Shown here in pieces: positions 1 through 11,530 of a stretch of DNA of 64,000 nucleotides. Numbering within the stretch: position 1 is the stretch's first letter; the number at the start of each line of letters is the position of its first letter. The notes beneath the pieces were generated by a model that was not told the origin of the DNA, did not search any database, and saw only the letters and a list, made by a program, of their open reading frames with translations. The position numbers and the translations under genes are program-made. Source of the DNA: Typha latifolia (taxonomy: Eukaryota; Streptophyta; Magnoliopsida; Poales; Typhaceae); assembly GCA_019914945.1 (NCBI GenBank), contig CM034107.1:5084001-5148000 (forward strand). Direction: 5' to 3'.

Positions 1-2679
1 TTCGAGAACATTGACCACAGGATGAAGAGTCTCTGCCTTTGTGAATCCAAACAATCAAGATAGGTAATTGCCATTAGACTAAATTACTAGAATACCCCCA
101 CCGTTTCCTCCCCTCCTCTCTAACCCTCCACGATCTCCTCACATTGTCGCCGCTGCCACCACCTTCCCTCGTCTTCCCCTTCCTCCTCCTCCACTTTCTC
201 CTTTTCTTCTTCTTCTTCTTCCCTCTCCTCCTCTTCTACCTATTCTTACTCCGACCGAGGGTTCACCAGAGAAGATGGAGCGAGCCGAGCTTCTCGATCG
301 ACTATGCTTTGGGGATCAAAATCTCTGATTTAGGCATAATGAGGCGACGAGGATAATCGAGAAAATGGGAGGGAGAGAGAAAATAAGAAGACATGGATAA
401 TTTAGATATTTTATAAATTATTCAGTATATTATAATATAATATTTCTTTGATGGTACCGTCTAAATTAACCTAGGATAAATAAGAATTATAGGAAAAAAA
501 TGATGGGTCAAGTCACAAAATCCTCAAAAATGAATCATGAATTATAAAATAAGTAAAATATAGGGTGTGATTTATAAAATTCCCTATTAATTGACCTCCC
601 ACTTAATTCTACTACAACCATACTTCTGATATAGCTAAGTTTGTCATTTAAAAACATGATTCTGGTTGAAAATAGGGAAGAAAATAGCATTTGAAAATTG
701 AAATGAGGTTGAATTCAAATGGCAGTTGTTTCCTAAAAGGCTAGAGATGAACAAAAATGAAGACAAGTACTGTAATGAGGTTGAAATTATCAGATCATAT
801 TCCATCAGATTCTAATGTTGTGTGGACGTGTACTTGATTCATCGTTCATCAACCAAATTAAGGAAAAAAACTTTGAAAATATAAAAGCAAGTTTATAGCA
901 AAAATAATAGAAGGATGTACTAAATGTAAAGGAGATAGTTGAAGGCTTGACGCATACAAATTATTCTTTTAATTAGATCCACTCTATGCTCATTGATTAT
1001 GCATTTTGCACGCATAACCATAAAATCTATATTATAGACTAATCATATTCTAGTGACCTATCAGGCCGTATATCATGTTCTAACAATCAACTAATTTACT
1101 AATTACCTTGTAACTATTTCATTTGATCAAGGTTGAAGATTAATTGCTCTAGCTGCAATGAGATGATTCCATGATATATAACACAATATAAATCCACAGT
1201 TGCAACTATGTAAATGCAAAAGAAAGAGAATCGACAAGCTAAAGACACAATATGCACATCCATATTTTGACAGATCTAGCACCAAGTACATCCTTCATGT
1301 TTATGGAAACTGAGCTTATCTTTCAGTCTACCTTGTCAAGCACTATTCAACATACTACCCAGTTAAACTAACATGTAATATGATTGATAGTCAATTTTAA
1401 TGCTTATGTTATACAATTGCCTGACTAAGTTCTACAATATCGTTGATCTACAAAATGCATCTAACTTTCTTCTATAATTCATTTGTGTGCAATACACAAG
1501 CTAATCCGATTTTATGCCCCTTATGATATATGACGTGATACTAATCTTGAAAACTGTAGAGACACCAGTAGATGACAACAAATTGTTATGATTGGTGAAA
1601 TTTTTAAAAAGAAAGAATCCCAGTAACAAACCTAAAATTTAGGGAAAGACAAGCTCTCAATATGCCATACAAGTTTCTCACTAAAAGTGATCCAGGTTGA
1701 TACTTCAAATGTTCAAGTTAGGTATCCTCCTGAAGAATTGATTGCGTGCATTCCTGCACAGGATGGACTAATAAAGGTTTCCAAATAATAGCTAAAGGAT
1801 GAGCTTCTCATAGCAAGAAGTGAATCATTGCAGATGGTGTTTATATTTTAAATGACAAATAGGTCAAATTCAAACTCAGGACCTCCTGCTCTGATATCAT
1901 GTCAAGTCACCAACTATTCCAAAACCTTAAGCTAATAGAGTAGTAGTAGTAGATTGTGATTCCATCAAATGGGTGGAATTGTGTAGGCCCACCAGTTATC
2001 TTTTACTGTTTCAAAAAAAAATGAAAAATATGGGCAAATTTAATCGCTAAATTCCGCTGCAGCAAGCAACTAAACTAAATTGAGATAATTTTCCTGCCTC
2101 CCAGGGTAATGCAACAATCCAATAATAAAAGATAGCCATCCCAGCTATTTATTGCCCCGCTTTCAGAGCATGTAGAGCAATACTGTATGTAATCGATTCT
2201 CAGTCACCAAAATCTCTTCCCCTTTTTCCCTTCACTTCGTCTGAGTAGATCGATCGTCCGAAATTCCAAGTTTGCAAACGCAATTAATCCCGTCGGCTTC
2301 TTTATCCCTGTTGACTAGCCTATGCTATTACTGGATTCAAGTTTAGATTATATACACATTGTCTATTTCCACTACGAAATGTATAATCCTATGCTAAGAA
2401 GAGAATACACCAATAAAAACCGCTTCTTTTCTCCTATTTCTCGCCTAAATCAATCAGGTTCGTGTCTTTAAGAACGTAATCCATCAAAACAACGAAATAG
2501 AAAGAAATAAAAATAAATAAATAAAAGCAGCAGCGGAGACGAAAACAAATCATACACCCAGAAGTGAACCCAGAAATCAAAATCTCTTCTTTTGTCCATC
2601 TAACTAGCCAGAATCAATTCAAGTTCCCAACTTTAGATGTGTGATCCATCAAAACGTAACGGTGGTAAAAGATAGACGG

Positions 2680-2681
<2 letters not shown>
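1..2681. other. Non-coding flank or first intron of the BTB gene, with relic repeats
   Basis: No convincing exon was found on either strand. If the minus-strand BTB gene continues to the left, this is its first intron. It holds a CT-rich stretch (about 100-240), a degenerate repeat tail near 550-590 with the motif ATAGGGTGTGATTTAT, and an LTR-retrotransposon-like primer-binding motif near 1887-1905 (minus strand ATGATATCAGAGC). The first 60 bases could be a transposon edge or an exon fragment; I could not assign them. Confidence 0.5.
1860..1965 (-). mobile_element. Relic LTR-retrotransposon edge with initiator-Met-like primer-binding site
   Basis: Read on the minus strand, the sequence contains TTGACATGATATCAGAGCAG, close to the TGGTATCAGAGC site that many plant Copia and Gypsy elements use to bind initiator methionine tRNA. 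The adjoining sequence (minus-strand TTAGCTTAAGGTTTTGGAAT) is a commonly seen decayed LTR edge. No open reading frame or LTR pair is visible, so only a fragment is claimed. Confidence 0.35.

Positions 2682-2726
<45 letters not shown>
2682..2726. repeat. (AG)n microsatellite at the 3' edge of BTB exon 1
   Basis: About 22 perfect AG dinucleotides (CT on the coding minus strand). The repeat begins directly after the last recognisable codon of the BTB exon, so it probably lies in intron 1. Read through in frame it would add a Ser-Leu tail that the family does not have. Confidence 0.95.
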
Positions 2727-2727
<1 letters not shown>

Positions 2728-2988
2728 GAGGATCGCGCGGTGGGCAGGGACGGCGGGGGCGGGGGAGCAGGAGGAAGAGGCGGAGGAGGCGTGGAGGAGG
2801 AGGTCAGTGGCGGAGGATGAATGGGAGTGGAGGTCGAGTGGGGAGGAGAGGCGGAGGAAGGCGATCTTGGCCTTGAGGTCTTCAATCTCGCGCTTGAGCT
2901 CCTCCTCCGTCTCGCTCGCCTCCTCGTAGCACTCCTTGCACGTGCCGGCGTCCTCCTCCTCGTACTCTTCCCGGCACGACTGGCACCA

Positions 2989-2991
<3 letters not shown>
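2728..2991 (-). CDS. BTB/POZ domain protein, At4g08455-like, first exon (partial gene)
   Basis: This exon encodes 88 residues starting MWCQSCREEYEEEDAG. A cysteine cluster at residues 3-22 (CQSC, then CKEC) is followed by an acidic and basic coiled segment (residues about 25-47) and the opening of a BTB domain ending VPAHRAIL. From memory, this start and spacing match the plant family of Arabidopsis At4g08455, small BTB proteins thought to act as CUL3 ubiquitin-ligase adaptors. In that family the next residues are VSRSPVFKAML; here the frame runs into a CT repeat, so the exon probably ends at L88 with a weak donor GTCTCT at 2727-2722. The remaining BTB exons were not found down to position 1 and must lie outside the window, or the gene is truncated. 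The start codon is fixed by the conserved N-terminus. The exon is much more GC-rich than its surroundings. Confidence 0.75.

Positions 2992-3029
<38 letters not shown>
2991..3029. repeat. (TC)n microsatellite in the BTB 5' untranslated region
   Basis: About 19 TC repeats abut the start codon of the minus-strand BTB gene, so the likely leader of the transcript is a GA tract. GA tracts next to start codons are common in plant leaders and can act as GAGA-type regulatory sites; any role here is inference. Confidence 0.9.
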
Positions 3030-3033
<4 letters not shown>

Positions 3034-4235
3034 CGCTGTCACTCTGCCAGGGAAAGGAGGCTACAATACAAATACAAGGGTTCCCTCGATTACTATATTA
3101 CTATTATTATTCATACCTCCCTGTCTATTAATAGTTTGCAACTATTATATTATATTATATTATATATTGCCCCCGATTGTGTCTCGCTATGAATTAACCT
3201 CAGTTATGCTACTCTTTTCTTCTTCTCTTTTTTTTTTTTTTGGCTGAGCCAGTCTGAGTGGGCCTACAATTCTCATGGAATATGCCAAAAGGATGACAAA
3301 TTTTGGACCTGCCATGCCAATTTAATAATATGAACCCAGACCTTTTAAAAAAGGTTGAGTTTAGTGTAATTAAGTAACTTCTTTTTATTCCTATTTCTTT
3401 GAGAGATAATTACACTAAGAGACCGCATCATCTACCCGACTTTGTTAATAGAAGACGTCGATAAAGTCTATGTTATCCTCTTAGAATAAAAATACAATTG
3501 ATCACGTGTCATTTATAATATTTTATAGTTAATGGAGTTAATGTGTCGTGAAAAATAAATGAAAGAATCTATCCGTCCGCGTAGAAATAAGTGACTATTG
3601 TAATACGTAAAATAAGGTTTGTAGATAATATGTTTCTTCAAACTTATCACACTCTATTCCGGAATGAGAGAACAAATTTAAGCTCCCACGTTACTACTGT
3701 AACTAAATGGGCTATGTGATAGCGTTAGAAGAAACTTAGACCTTCTTTGCCATATCTATAGTCTATTATTTCTTTAAACTATATAAAGTGAGACCAGATA
3801 TAAGTAAATATACAGAGCAAAATAACATTCACCAAATATGTGTTTCTGATGTTATGTGGGTGAAACCAATGTGATTATCATATAATCCGTTGATCAAAAT
3901 TTTCATATAATATCCAACATATATACGAGCCAAAATTATTACAATAATCTAAATAAAGAAAAGTCCAAATATCACATGTTGCAACAAACCCTCAAAGCAT
4001 ATATCTATACTTCTTAGGGTAATTGAATTGTGTTAAAGAGGATTTAGGTCAAGTTAACTTCATCCTAACACGAACACAATCCGATTATTAAATAGCCGCA
4101 TTTGGTAGACATGAAACAACTTATTCATTATGACATAACATGACCTCTATAACTCTTTTAATAAATGGGTCATGAGTCATGTTAACACGACACATTAACA
4201 TGACGCGATGACACGATATAACTAACATAGTAATA
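3030..4235. other. Intergenic: likely BTB promoter, then AT-rich relic sequence
   Basis: The first few hundred bases are the presumed upstream region of the minus-strand BTB gene. Near 4020-4220 lies a fragment with repeated GTGTTA/TTAACACGACAC motifs typical of small degraded DNA transposons. No gene was recognised. Confidence 0.5.
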
Positions 4236-5640
4236 TTTATTGTAACAACCTATCTTAAAAAAAATTAAAATTAAATTAAATTTTGGGCACAACGTGGCCG
4301 ACCACACTATGGTCGGCCTCGTGCCCATGCAGCTGATGTTGCATGGGGGCACCATGCGTCACTTGCCCGGCCTAGTTGGGCTTGGCCGGTGGTCGCAGTG
4401 GGCCCCACCCTGCCGCCACCACTGACTTCCCTCTCCCATATCGCCTCTCTTGCTCTCTCTTTTACTTCTCTCCAATCTCTTCCTTTTGGTCACTCTCCTC
4501 TCTCTCTCTCTCAAACTCTCTTTCTCCCTCTCTCTAACTACTACTGTTGCCGCCGGCGCTACCTCCCCTAGAACCGTCGCCCCCACGCGCTAACACCTAA
4601 GCCCGGGTCCGCACTGATGATAGTGTCTTAATTAATTAATTATTTTATTGATGTTATTTATTTAGGCTTTTCCTTCTTAATTAATGCAAATAGATTATTT
4701 AAACATTAATTATTTTAATAACAATATATATTCATGTTTATTATTAATTATAATTTGTATAATTAATGATTAATTAGGTATAACTATAGGTAATACTTAT
4801 ATCTATTTATTTATATCTCTATTAGATTAATATATAAATTTGTAAATTATAATTATCAAATTTGTAGAATAAGATACACTTTAAGTAATTCTAATAGTTT
4901 ATTATACATTATTATTTTGTAACAAATAAAATACTAGGCTTATGTATTTATTTATTTATTATTTTATAAAGTAATGACTACATAGTCCCTAATTAATCAA
5001 GATATAATTTAATTATAATTAGGATTTTATCTATATTTATATTTTTTATTTATAATTAAAAATCTAGCTAGTTATAAAGATAAGTAGAAATTCTAAAACC
5101 TAATAAAATATCATATTTTACTCGAACGGATTATAATCGGATAAACAACTAACTTTTTATTACTTAAACACTTTCCGACTCTGAAACCCCTTATTGGAGA
5201 CCCCGCGAACCTTGCTAGTGATGTGTGACAGTTGATTGATAGATTGAGGGATACGTATGTTGGGTCTTCTGATTAGAGGTGAGTAGCCTTATCCCATAGA
5301 CGTCTTTCTCAAATTAGGATATATTATATATTATGTACATGCATGTTTTGGCCTCCAGCATGATTATATGACTTTATCTAGAGATAATTCCAGTCAAGCA
5401 TATTTTATCATGTATTTGATTAGGCTAATTTGGGATATGAGTACATTGGTGATATATAGAGATGATTAGAGATAATTATACTGTTATGATTTTATACCGA
5501 GATGATCTCTAGCATGAGTGTGCATGTGATAGACTAGCAGGAGTATGCATGTGTTAGATACATGGTTGGAGACTACATTATATCATTTTTCTCTTGATTT
5601 ATATTCCACCTAAATTCTTGTTATGCATCAATGTTTTGAA

Positions 5641-5722
5641 AGGCGGCCGCGGATGGCGGGCGGTCACCCCACCGCCTAGCGCCTAGGCGGAAGGCGGGCG
5701 ACAAGGCGGGTGACAAGGCGGT
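5641..5722. repeat. GC-rich subterminal block, left end of hAT
   Basis: Dense copies of GGCGG and its complement, with short palindromes such as GCGCCTAGGC. Clustered subterminal repeats of this type are the usual secondary binding sites for hAT transposases. The matching block at the other end is 9841-10013. Confidence 0.7.
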
Positions 5723-6086
5723 CTAGCATTTTTAATATAAAAAATTATAAATAAATAAATAAACATATATAATATACATAATCACAAATTCACAACCATA
5801 ATAACATAAATACATAAATAGCAACAAGTTCTAAACCATAATAACATAATCACAATTCACAACAACAATAAAATTACCACAATTCACAACTATAATAACA
5901 TAAATACATAATCAAATATTCAAAATTATCACAACCATAAGTTCCTAGCAACAAGTTCACAATCATAACAAAATAATATGATAAAACATATCAAAATTAT
6001 AAGGTCCATAACAAATAACATATAATCAAAAATTCAAAATTATCAAGTTCATAACAAGTTCACAATTATAACATAAAGGCCATCTT

Positions 6087-8610
6087 CTAATCTTCTTCAC
6101 AATCTATGGGAGGAACTTCATCGACCAAAAGATTATCATCGGAATCATCATCAAATTCTAGCTCAACATCCTCCTCATCATCTATTTCTTCATCCGACTC
6201 AATTAATTGCTCATCTAGAGAAGTGGAAGGAGTGCTACTAGTAGTAGCTTGAGTAGATCTAGTGCTCCTCCTTGATCTTAAATATTCTTCGGCTCCTGAT
6301 GCTTCTGTCACCATCTCCCAAGTTAACCCTTCACTTGGAAAGACCTCTTGCTCTACATGATCATTATCCAACCATTCCCTTGCATTATTTCTTTCTTTTG
6401 AAACGACTGGATCCTTCTCTTTCGCTATCTTTCGATCCTTCATTCTTGCATTAAATTGTACATAAACAAGATCATTTAGCCTCTTCACTTCCAATCTATT
6501 TCTCTTCTTTGAATGAATCTGAAATCATCAAATCAAAGACTAAATCAATTTGATAATAAAATTCATCAATTTAGCTTAGTCAATACAATGATTAATGATA
6601 TATTACCCATTCAAAGGAGCTCCAATTTCTTTCACATCCTGAGGAGCTACATGTTAAATTAAGAATCTTAACTGCCATACATTTCAACTAGGGGGCAGCG
6701 GCTCCATATACACTCCACCAATGAGCTATAACCATAAAAATTAAAAAGTAACTTAGTAACATACAAAGAATAAAACTGTAAAAGACATGTTTTACACTTT
6801 TACAACATATGCTAATTAATAATTATTACCTGGGTTGAATTCATCATTGTTAACTTCTCTTGTTAATCTTGCTAGCGGTCTCCCAAATATCCCAGTGGCA
6901 TCCTTATATGCTTTCATCTCCACATTTGAAATGTGAACTTGAATGGCTTGATCTGGATAAAAGTTCTCAATACAACTAAGAACACCATCCATTACATTAA
7001 AGTCAGTCTCCATCTCATCCAAATCTCTATAAAAATAGTATAGATTTAAATAATATGCAGCAGCGTGGAGATGTGTATTAAACTTTCCATTTGTGTAGTG
7101 ATCAATTGCATCTAGAAAAGGCTTGGAAGATGTCTCATTATTATTGAAAATATTCTTTATTTCTTTCTTGACATCTTTCAATCCACCATATATGAATCAC
7201 ATTGGTGGCTTTCTTTCATCATCAACAACTCGTAGCAACTTCACCAAAGGAGTGAATACTTTAACTGCTAATGACACTTGCCTCCAAAATTGGTTATTGA
7301 GGATAGTAGAATAAACCCTCTTTCCTTTCGCAGTTTTTGACCATTTGCAACTTAAAAATTCATCGGAAGTAAACATAAGCCTTAATTTTTCTTTCTTCTC
7401 CAAAAGACTCTGTAATGTGAGAAATGAAGTGGCAAATCTTGTAACCCCGGGTCTCACGATCTCCCTTTTTTGTGTAAACTGACGCATCAAACTCAATGTT
7501 TTGTGATGTCCATAAATGAACACAGTGATTTCCCTTTCACGTTCAATTGAACCCCTAATCCTTTCTTCCTTTGATATCATCTCTAACATCAAATCTATAC
7601 AGTGGGCAGCACAAGATGTCCAATACATACGAGGATAATTTTGCTTTAGCAACCGTGCAATGCTAAATTAGCGAAGAAAGATTATCGATCACAACTTGAA
7701 GTACATTTTCCTCTCCCACTTCCTTGATACCCTCAACAACAATATTGTGAATGTATTCACCTGTATGTGAATCTTTAGAGCAATCAACTGAACGTAGAAA
7801 ACTAACCCCCAGCTCACAATTGACACATAAATTCATAATGCTTCTTCCTTTTCGATCTGTCCAAGCGTCAGTTAAAATGGAGCAGTCATTTTTCTTCCAT
7901 GCAGCTCTATGGTTCTCCAAATCATCATTTGTTTTAGCCACTTGCTTCTTCAAAAGTGGCTCACGTAACTCATGCATAGTTGCCGGCTTGAACCTCGGAC
8001 CATACTGACCAACTGCTTCCATCAAAACATGAAATGATTTATCGATTCTGACATTAAAGGGAATGCCACACTTATAAACCCAATGAGCTAAGTACATTAG
8101 CACTCTATCTCTTTGTTCTCATTGCAAAAGTATCTTTTATACTTGTCTGTACCATCTTCCCCGCTCTCTAATTGAAACTTCTAGATCAATAGATGTGTAT
8201 TTGTCTAAAGGACCTCTACTTCTTGGCCTTTTACTTCCAACTTCTAAAATTTCTGGATCTTCCTTTTCTCCAAATATATTTACTTCTCGCTCTCAATTCT
8301 CTTCCTCTTTTGATTTATCCTCCTTTCTCCTTTTGTTGCCCTCTATATGCTCTTTAATAGCTTTTTTTGCCTCATCTGTAGCTTTTGAACAAGGCGCAAC
8401 ATCACCTCTAACATGAGCAATATGCTTCTTAAATCTACTAATTCCTCCCTTAGTAACCTTCCCACAAAATCTACATTTCACCGTATTGGCATCAATTTTA
8501 TTTGGAAGGTATCCATATTGCCACCCTGGATCATTGGAGCCAACAGGCACAAAAAATTCAGATGAAGTTGACCCAACCACAGACGGTGTTTGAGAGGAAT
8601 TAGTGGTCAT
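6087..8610 (-). pseudogene. hAT transposase (BED finger, DUF659, C-terminal dimerisation), inactivated
   Basis: Read from 8610 downward. A BED zinc finger (KCRFCGKVTKGGISRFKKH) occupies 8293-8610. A DUF659-type catalytic region follows at 7663-8103, with the segment ILTDAWTDRKGRSIMNLCVN. The next core part is at 7197-7652 (SCAAHCIDLMLEMI, then RPGVTRFATSFLTLQSLL), then 6816-7181. The dimerisation motif CSSSGCERNWSSFEW is near 6608-6655, and an acidic C-terminal exon lies at 6087-6494. An intron with GT-AG ends separates the last two parts. Breaks: stop codons between the BED finger and the DUF659 part, a frame change near 7655, an in-frame TGA near 7194 where the family has Trp, and a stop near 6690. 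The few lesions suggest fairly recent inactivation. Confidence 0.88.
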
Positions 8611-9473
8611 ATTTGACTATCTGTATTCTGTAATGAAATTGGGCAAAAAACAAATATGATTGATAATTCATAATTCACATTTCAGATTTAAAAATAGTAA
8701 TTAATTACTGTTTTACCTTCTCCAATAAAACAGATAGTAAGATATTTAGTTATTTACTAATTATTGATTACTAATTACTCTCTAGTTAATACTTAATAAC
8801 TTAATCTAGTAATTCACTAATTCAAAAGAAATGTTAGAGACAGATTAACACTAAAAATTAACTCACTGTTAAATCTTAATCTATAATCTTAATTTCTGAA
8901 TTAATTAGAGGAATTAAGAAATAAGAAACAGAGAAAAAAATATTATCAGACAATTTCTGAATTAATTTCTGAATCAAATAATTAACAATCTTAATTAACG
9001 AGAATTAAAGAAAAATAGAAGAAATGAGGAACTAAGTAATAAGAAATATAGAAAAACTGAAAAACATATTATCACTTATCGATAGTTACTAAATTAATTT
9101 ATGAATTAAGTAATTAACAATCATTAACAGATTAGTAGATTACTAATTAACATTCAAGTATTCAATAGATTAGCGAGAAACAGAGAAAAACTAATTAACT
9201 AGAGGAATTAACTAGAGGAATTAAGTAATAAGAAACACCGAAACAGAGAAAAAAACTAAAAATATATTATCGATAATTACTAAATTAATTTCTGAATTAA
9301 GTAATTAACCATCATTAACGAGATGAAGTGATTAACTAATTAACGAACATATTATCATTATTATCAGATAATCACTAAGTAACTAATAGATTAAGATTTA
9401 CCTACTTTAGACAGAATTGAAAATTAAAAAAAAAATTAACTACTTCGGTGTGAGACAGTGAAACTGTGAGAGA

Positions 9474-9765
9474 GGAGTGAGAGAGAGAGAGAAGGAGAGA
9501 GTGAGAGAGAGTGAGATTGTGTGTGAGAGAGAGAGAGAGGGGCCCATACCTCTACAGCGAGAGCAGGCGCAGCGAGAGCGGACGCAGCGAGAGCGGGCGC
9601 AGTGAGAGAGAGGGCGCAGCGAGAGCGGACGCAGTGAGAGAGAGGGCGCAGCGAGAGAGAGAGGGCGCAGCGAGAGAGAGAGGGCGTAGCGAGAGAGAGA
9701 TTAGGGATTTAGGGATTTTAGTGAGAGAGAGAGAGGGCGCAGCGAGCAGCGAGAGAGAGAAGAAA
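9474..9765. repeat. GA-rich minisatellite in the hAT leader region
   Basis: GA dinucleotide runs alternate with a GC-rich core of about 10 bp (GGGCGCAGCG or GGACGCAGCG), giving an irregular unit of about 16-22 bp repeated some ten times. It lies upstream of the minus-strand transposase start, inside the transposon. The open frames across it are low complexity and not treated as genes. Confidence 0.85.
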
Positions 9766-9840
9766 TATTAATGGTTAATGGTATTGGTTAAGTTTTTTTA
9801 GTGGATATTGGATAATCCGATCCACTATAGAAAAACCCGA

Positions 9841-10013
9841 TAAGGCGGGTTTGGCGGGCCGAAGCGCCAACCCGCCTTATCAGACCGCGCGGCCTGCTAG
9901 CGCCTTTTGGCGCTCAGGCGGCCCGCCAATGCGGCAAACCGCCTTCTACGAGCGCCAAGCGGAGTGGCGGGGCGGCCGGTGCGCCGCCCCGCCATGGCGG
10001 CCGCCTTTTCCGC
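9841..10013. repeat. GC-rich subterminal block, right end of hAT
   Basis: About 170 bp of clustered GGCGG/CCGCC motifs, for example TTGGCGGGCC and GGCGGCCGCC, inverted relative to the left block. Such structured ends are expected transposase-binding regions. Confidence 0.7.
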
Positions 10014-11379
10014 TTTTCAATACATTGTTATGCATTAACTTATTATCGTACCCTTAGCGGATGGCAGGGTATGGTTATATTTGAGATACTCCTTACGGAT
10101 GGCAGAGTATGCTCTGAGCGTTTGGGTATGATGTTGAGACCGGATACCGGGTGTTGACTATGCACAGTGGTCTAGTATGATGATGACATATAGAGCTAAC
10201 ATTGATGATTGAGATGTTGAGAAAATGCATATGATTTCATTATCATCTGATTACCTAATTATCGAGTGGTCAATATACATCATATATGGTTGCATTTGAT
10301 ATCATAGTATGGTCATGATCGGCATACATTATGTGTCATATTTGAGAGAGAGTTATGATGATAGTATGACATGGAGATTTATTTATTCATTGTCGATGAT
10401 TATATATTTTTATCAGTTATGACATGTTATCTACTTTTTATTTATGTATTATTGAGGATACATTCATATACTCATTCATGACATGATACTTTTTCTGATT
10501 CATATTATCTAGTACATGATTTACTTTTTGTTTGACATCACTGATTCGGGATAAGGTCTATTTATTGAGCATTTTGCTCATTACTCTTTTTATTTCTTTT
10601 CTAACCCCTTAAATATGTGGTACATGATAGCGACTTGAGATATCTTGAGGGGATATTTTAGAGCGATGATGATGTGAGCTATAGACGTGAGATGATATAG
10701 AAGATAGTTGAAGTAGATATTGAGTTATAAAATTATTTGATATTTATACTTTATTATACCAGACGGTGATTTGTATAATACATGTCAAATTATAGTGTAC
10801 TCGTGTATCAGTTGTTTAGTTGTATCTTGATGGTTTGTTGTGGCTTGTGTGAGTCATGCTAGATCATGTAGTGGTCTAGTGTATATTATTGTGGACTTAG
10901 ATATTCATATGTTAATATGTTTATTTAGCTGATAGTATGATTTATTTGGTATTGGATTATGTGAGTATGGATACGTTAGCAAGTAGTATTTGATGATGTC
11001 ATGATTGTATATGCACAGGAGTGTATCTGTGCGTGACGGGCCCCGCTCGACCTATCGCGTGCACCGCGCGTGCCGTGTGGGCGCTTGGGTGTGCACATGT
11101 TAATGCGGGGCGGGGGCGTTACATTTATTATATATAAAAATTAATATTGACTGATTTGTCATATATATTATACAAACAAAATGGTCTCTTTTCAATACAC
11201 TAATTAGCTATTATATTTAATTCAAGCAAAGTGCATTTGCAAGTAGTGAAATAGATACTTAGGTATCTACTAGGGATGTTAGATGTTAGTTTGATATTTG
11301 ATAGGGACAATTATTTGAGCCTTAAACTTGTTGGTTATGTTGAGTCCAATTTTGCGATTGATTTGGACGGGCATATGTT

Positions 11380-11530
11380 TTAACAAGTTATTATTTCATT
11401 CAAGTGGAGCTATTAACTTGACTACAACATGATATAGTTGCTTTGTGTACCGCTGAAGCTAAATACATGGCAACAATAGAGGTAGTCGAAGAGGCAATTT
11501 AGTTGAGAGAGTTTGTGGCGACCCAAATTT
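11380..11530 (+). mobile_element. Ty1/copia relic, RNase H fragment
   Basis: Translation gives LCTAEAKYMATIEVVEEAI then a stop and LREFVA, a decayed form of the copia RNase H motif usually read as ALSTTEAEYMAA...EAIWL. Only about 50 codons are recognisable, with stops and frame changes. No LTRs could be tied to it. Confidence 0.6.

Larger units (their letters stand above)
5629..10027 (-). mobile_element. Complete hAT DNA transposon, inactivated, nested in the solo LTR
   Basis: Both ends are visible: left CAATGTTTTGAAAGGCGGCC and right CGCTTTTCAATACATTG, inverted copies of one terminal sequence. They are flanked by a perfect 8-bp target duplication TTATGCAT (5621-5628 and 10028-10035), the length hAT transposases make. 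GGCGG-rich blocks lie just inside both ends. A minus-strand transposase gene fills 6087-8610, and its leader region is a GA-rich minisatellite. The 4.4 kb length is normal for an autonomous hAT, but coding damage shows this copy is dead. It inserted after the LTR was in place. Confidence 0.9.
4241..11123 (-). mobile_element. Solo LTR (Del/Tekay-like), split by a hAT insertion
   Basis: The element begins TGTAACAACC and ends GGGGGCGTTACA, the TG...CA termini of an LTR. It is flanked by a perfect 5-bp target duplication TTTAT (4236-4240 and 11124-11128). Removing the nested hAT element (5629-10027) and its 8-bp duplication leaves a single LTR of about 2.48 kb with no gag-pol. That is the footprint left by recombination between the two LTRs of a complete element. 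On the minus strand it begins TGTAACGCCCCCGCCCCGC, like the TGTAACGCCCC start I recall for long LTRs of Del/Tekay chromoviruses, so minus orientation is preferred. The family name is inference; the solo-LTR structure is seen directly. Confidence 0.8.

Noticed and set aside
1..64. Minus-strand segment that could be an exon (reads AETLHPVVNVLE in one frame)
   Set aside because: Too short at the window edge and not matched to the BTB family or any transposon I recognise.
144..356. 70-codon open frame beginning with a Pro/Leu/Phe-rich segment
   Set aside because: It is a CT-rich low-complexity read-through with no recognisable domain.
2821..3247. Plus-strand open frames opposite the BTB exon
   Set aside because: They are antisense shadows of the conserved minus-strand exon and the flanking CT repeat.
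4359..4586. Overlapping open frames on both strands inside the LTR
   Set aside because: They lie within the solo LTR in a CT-rich patch and are not gag or pol.
9511..10057. Arg/Glu/Ser-rich and Pro/Arg-rich open frames
   Set aside because: They are products of the GA minisatellite and the GC-rich transposon end.
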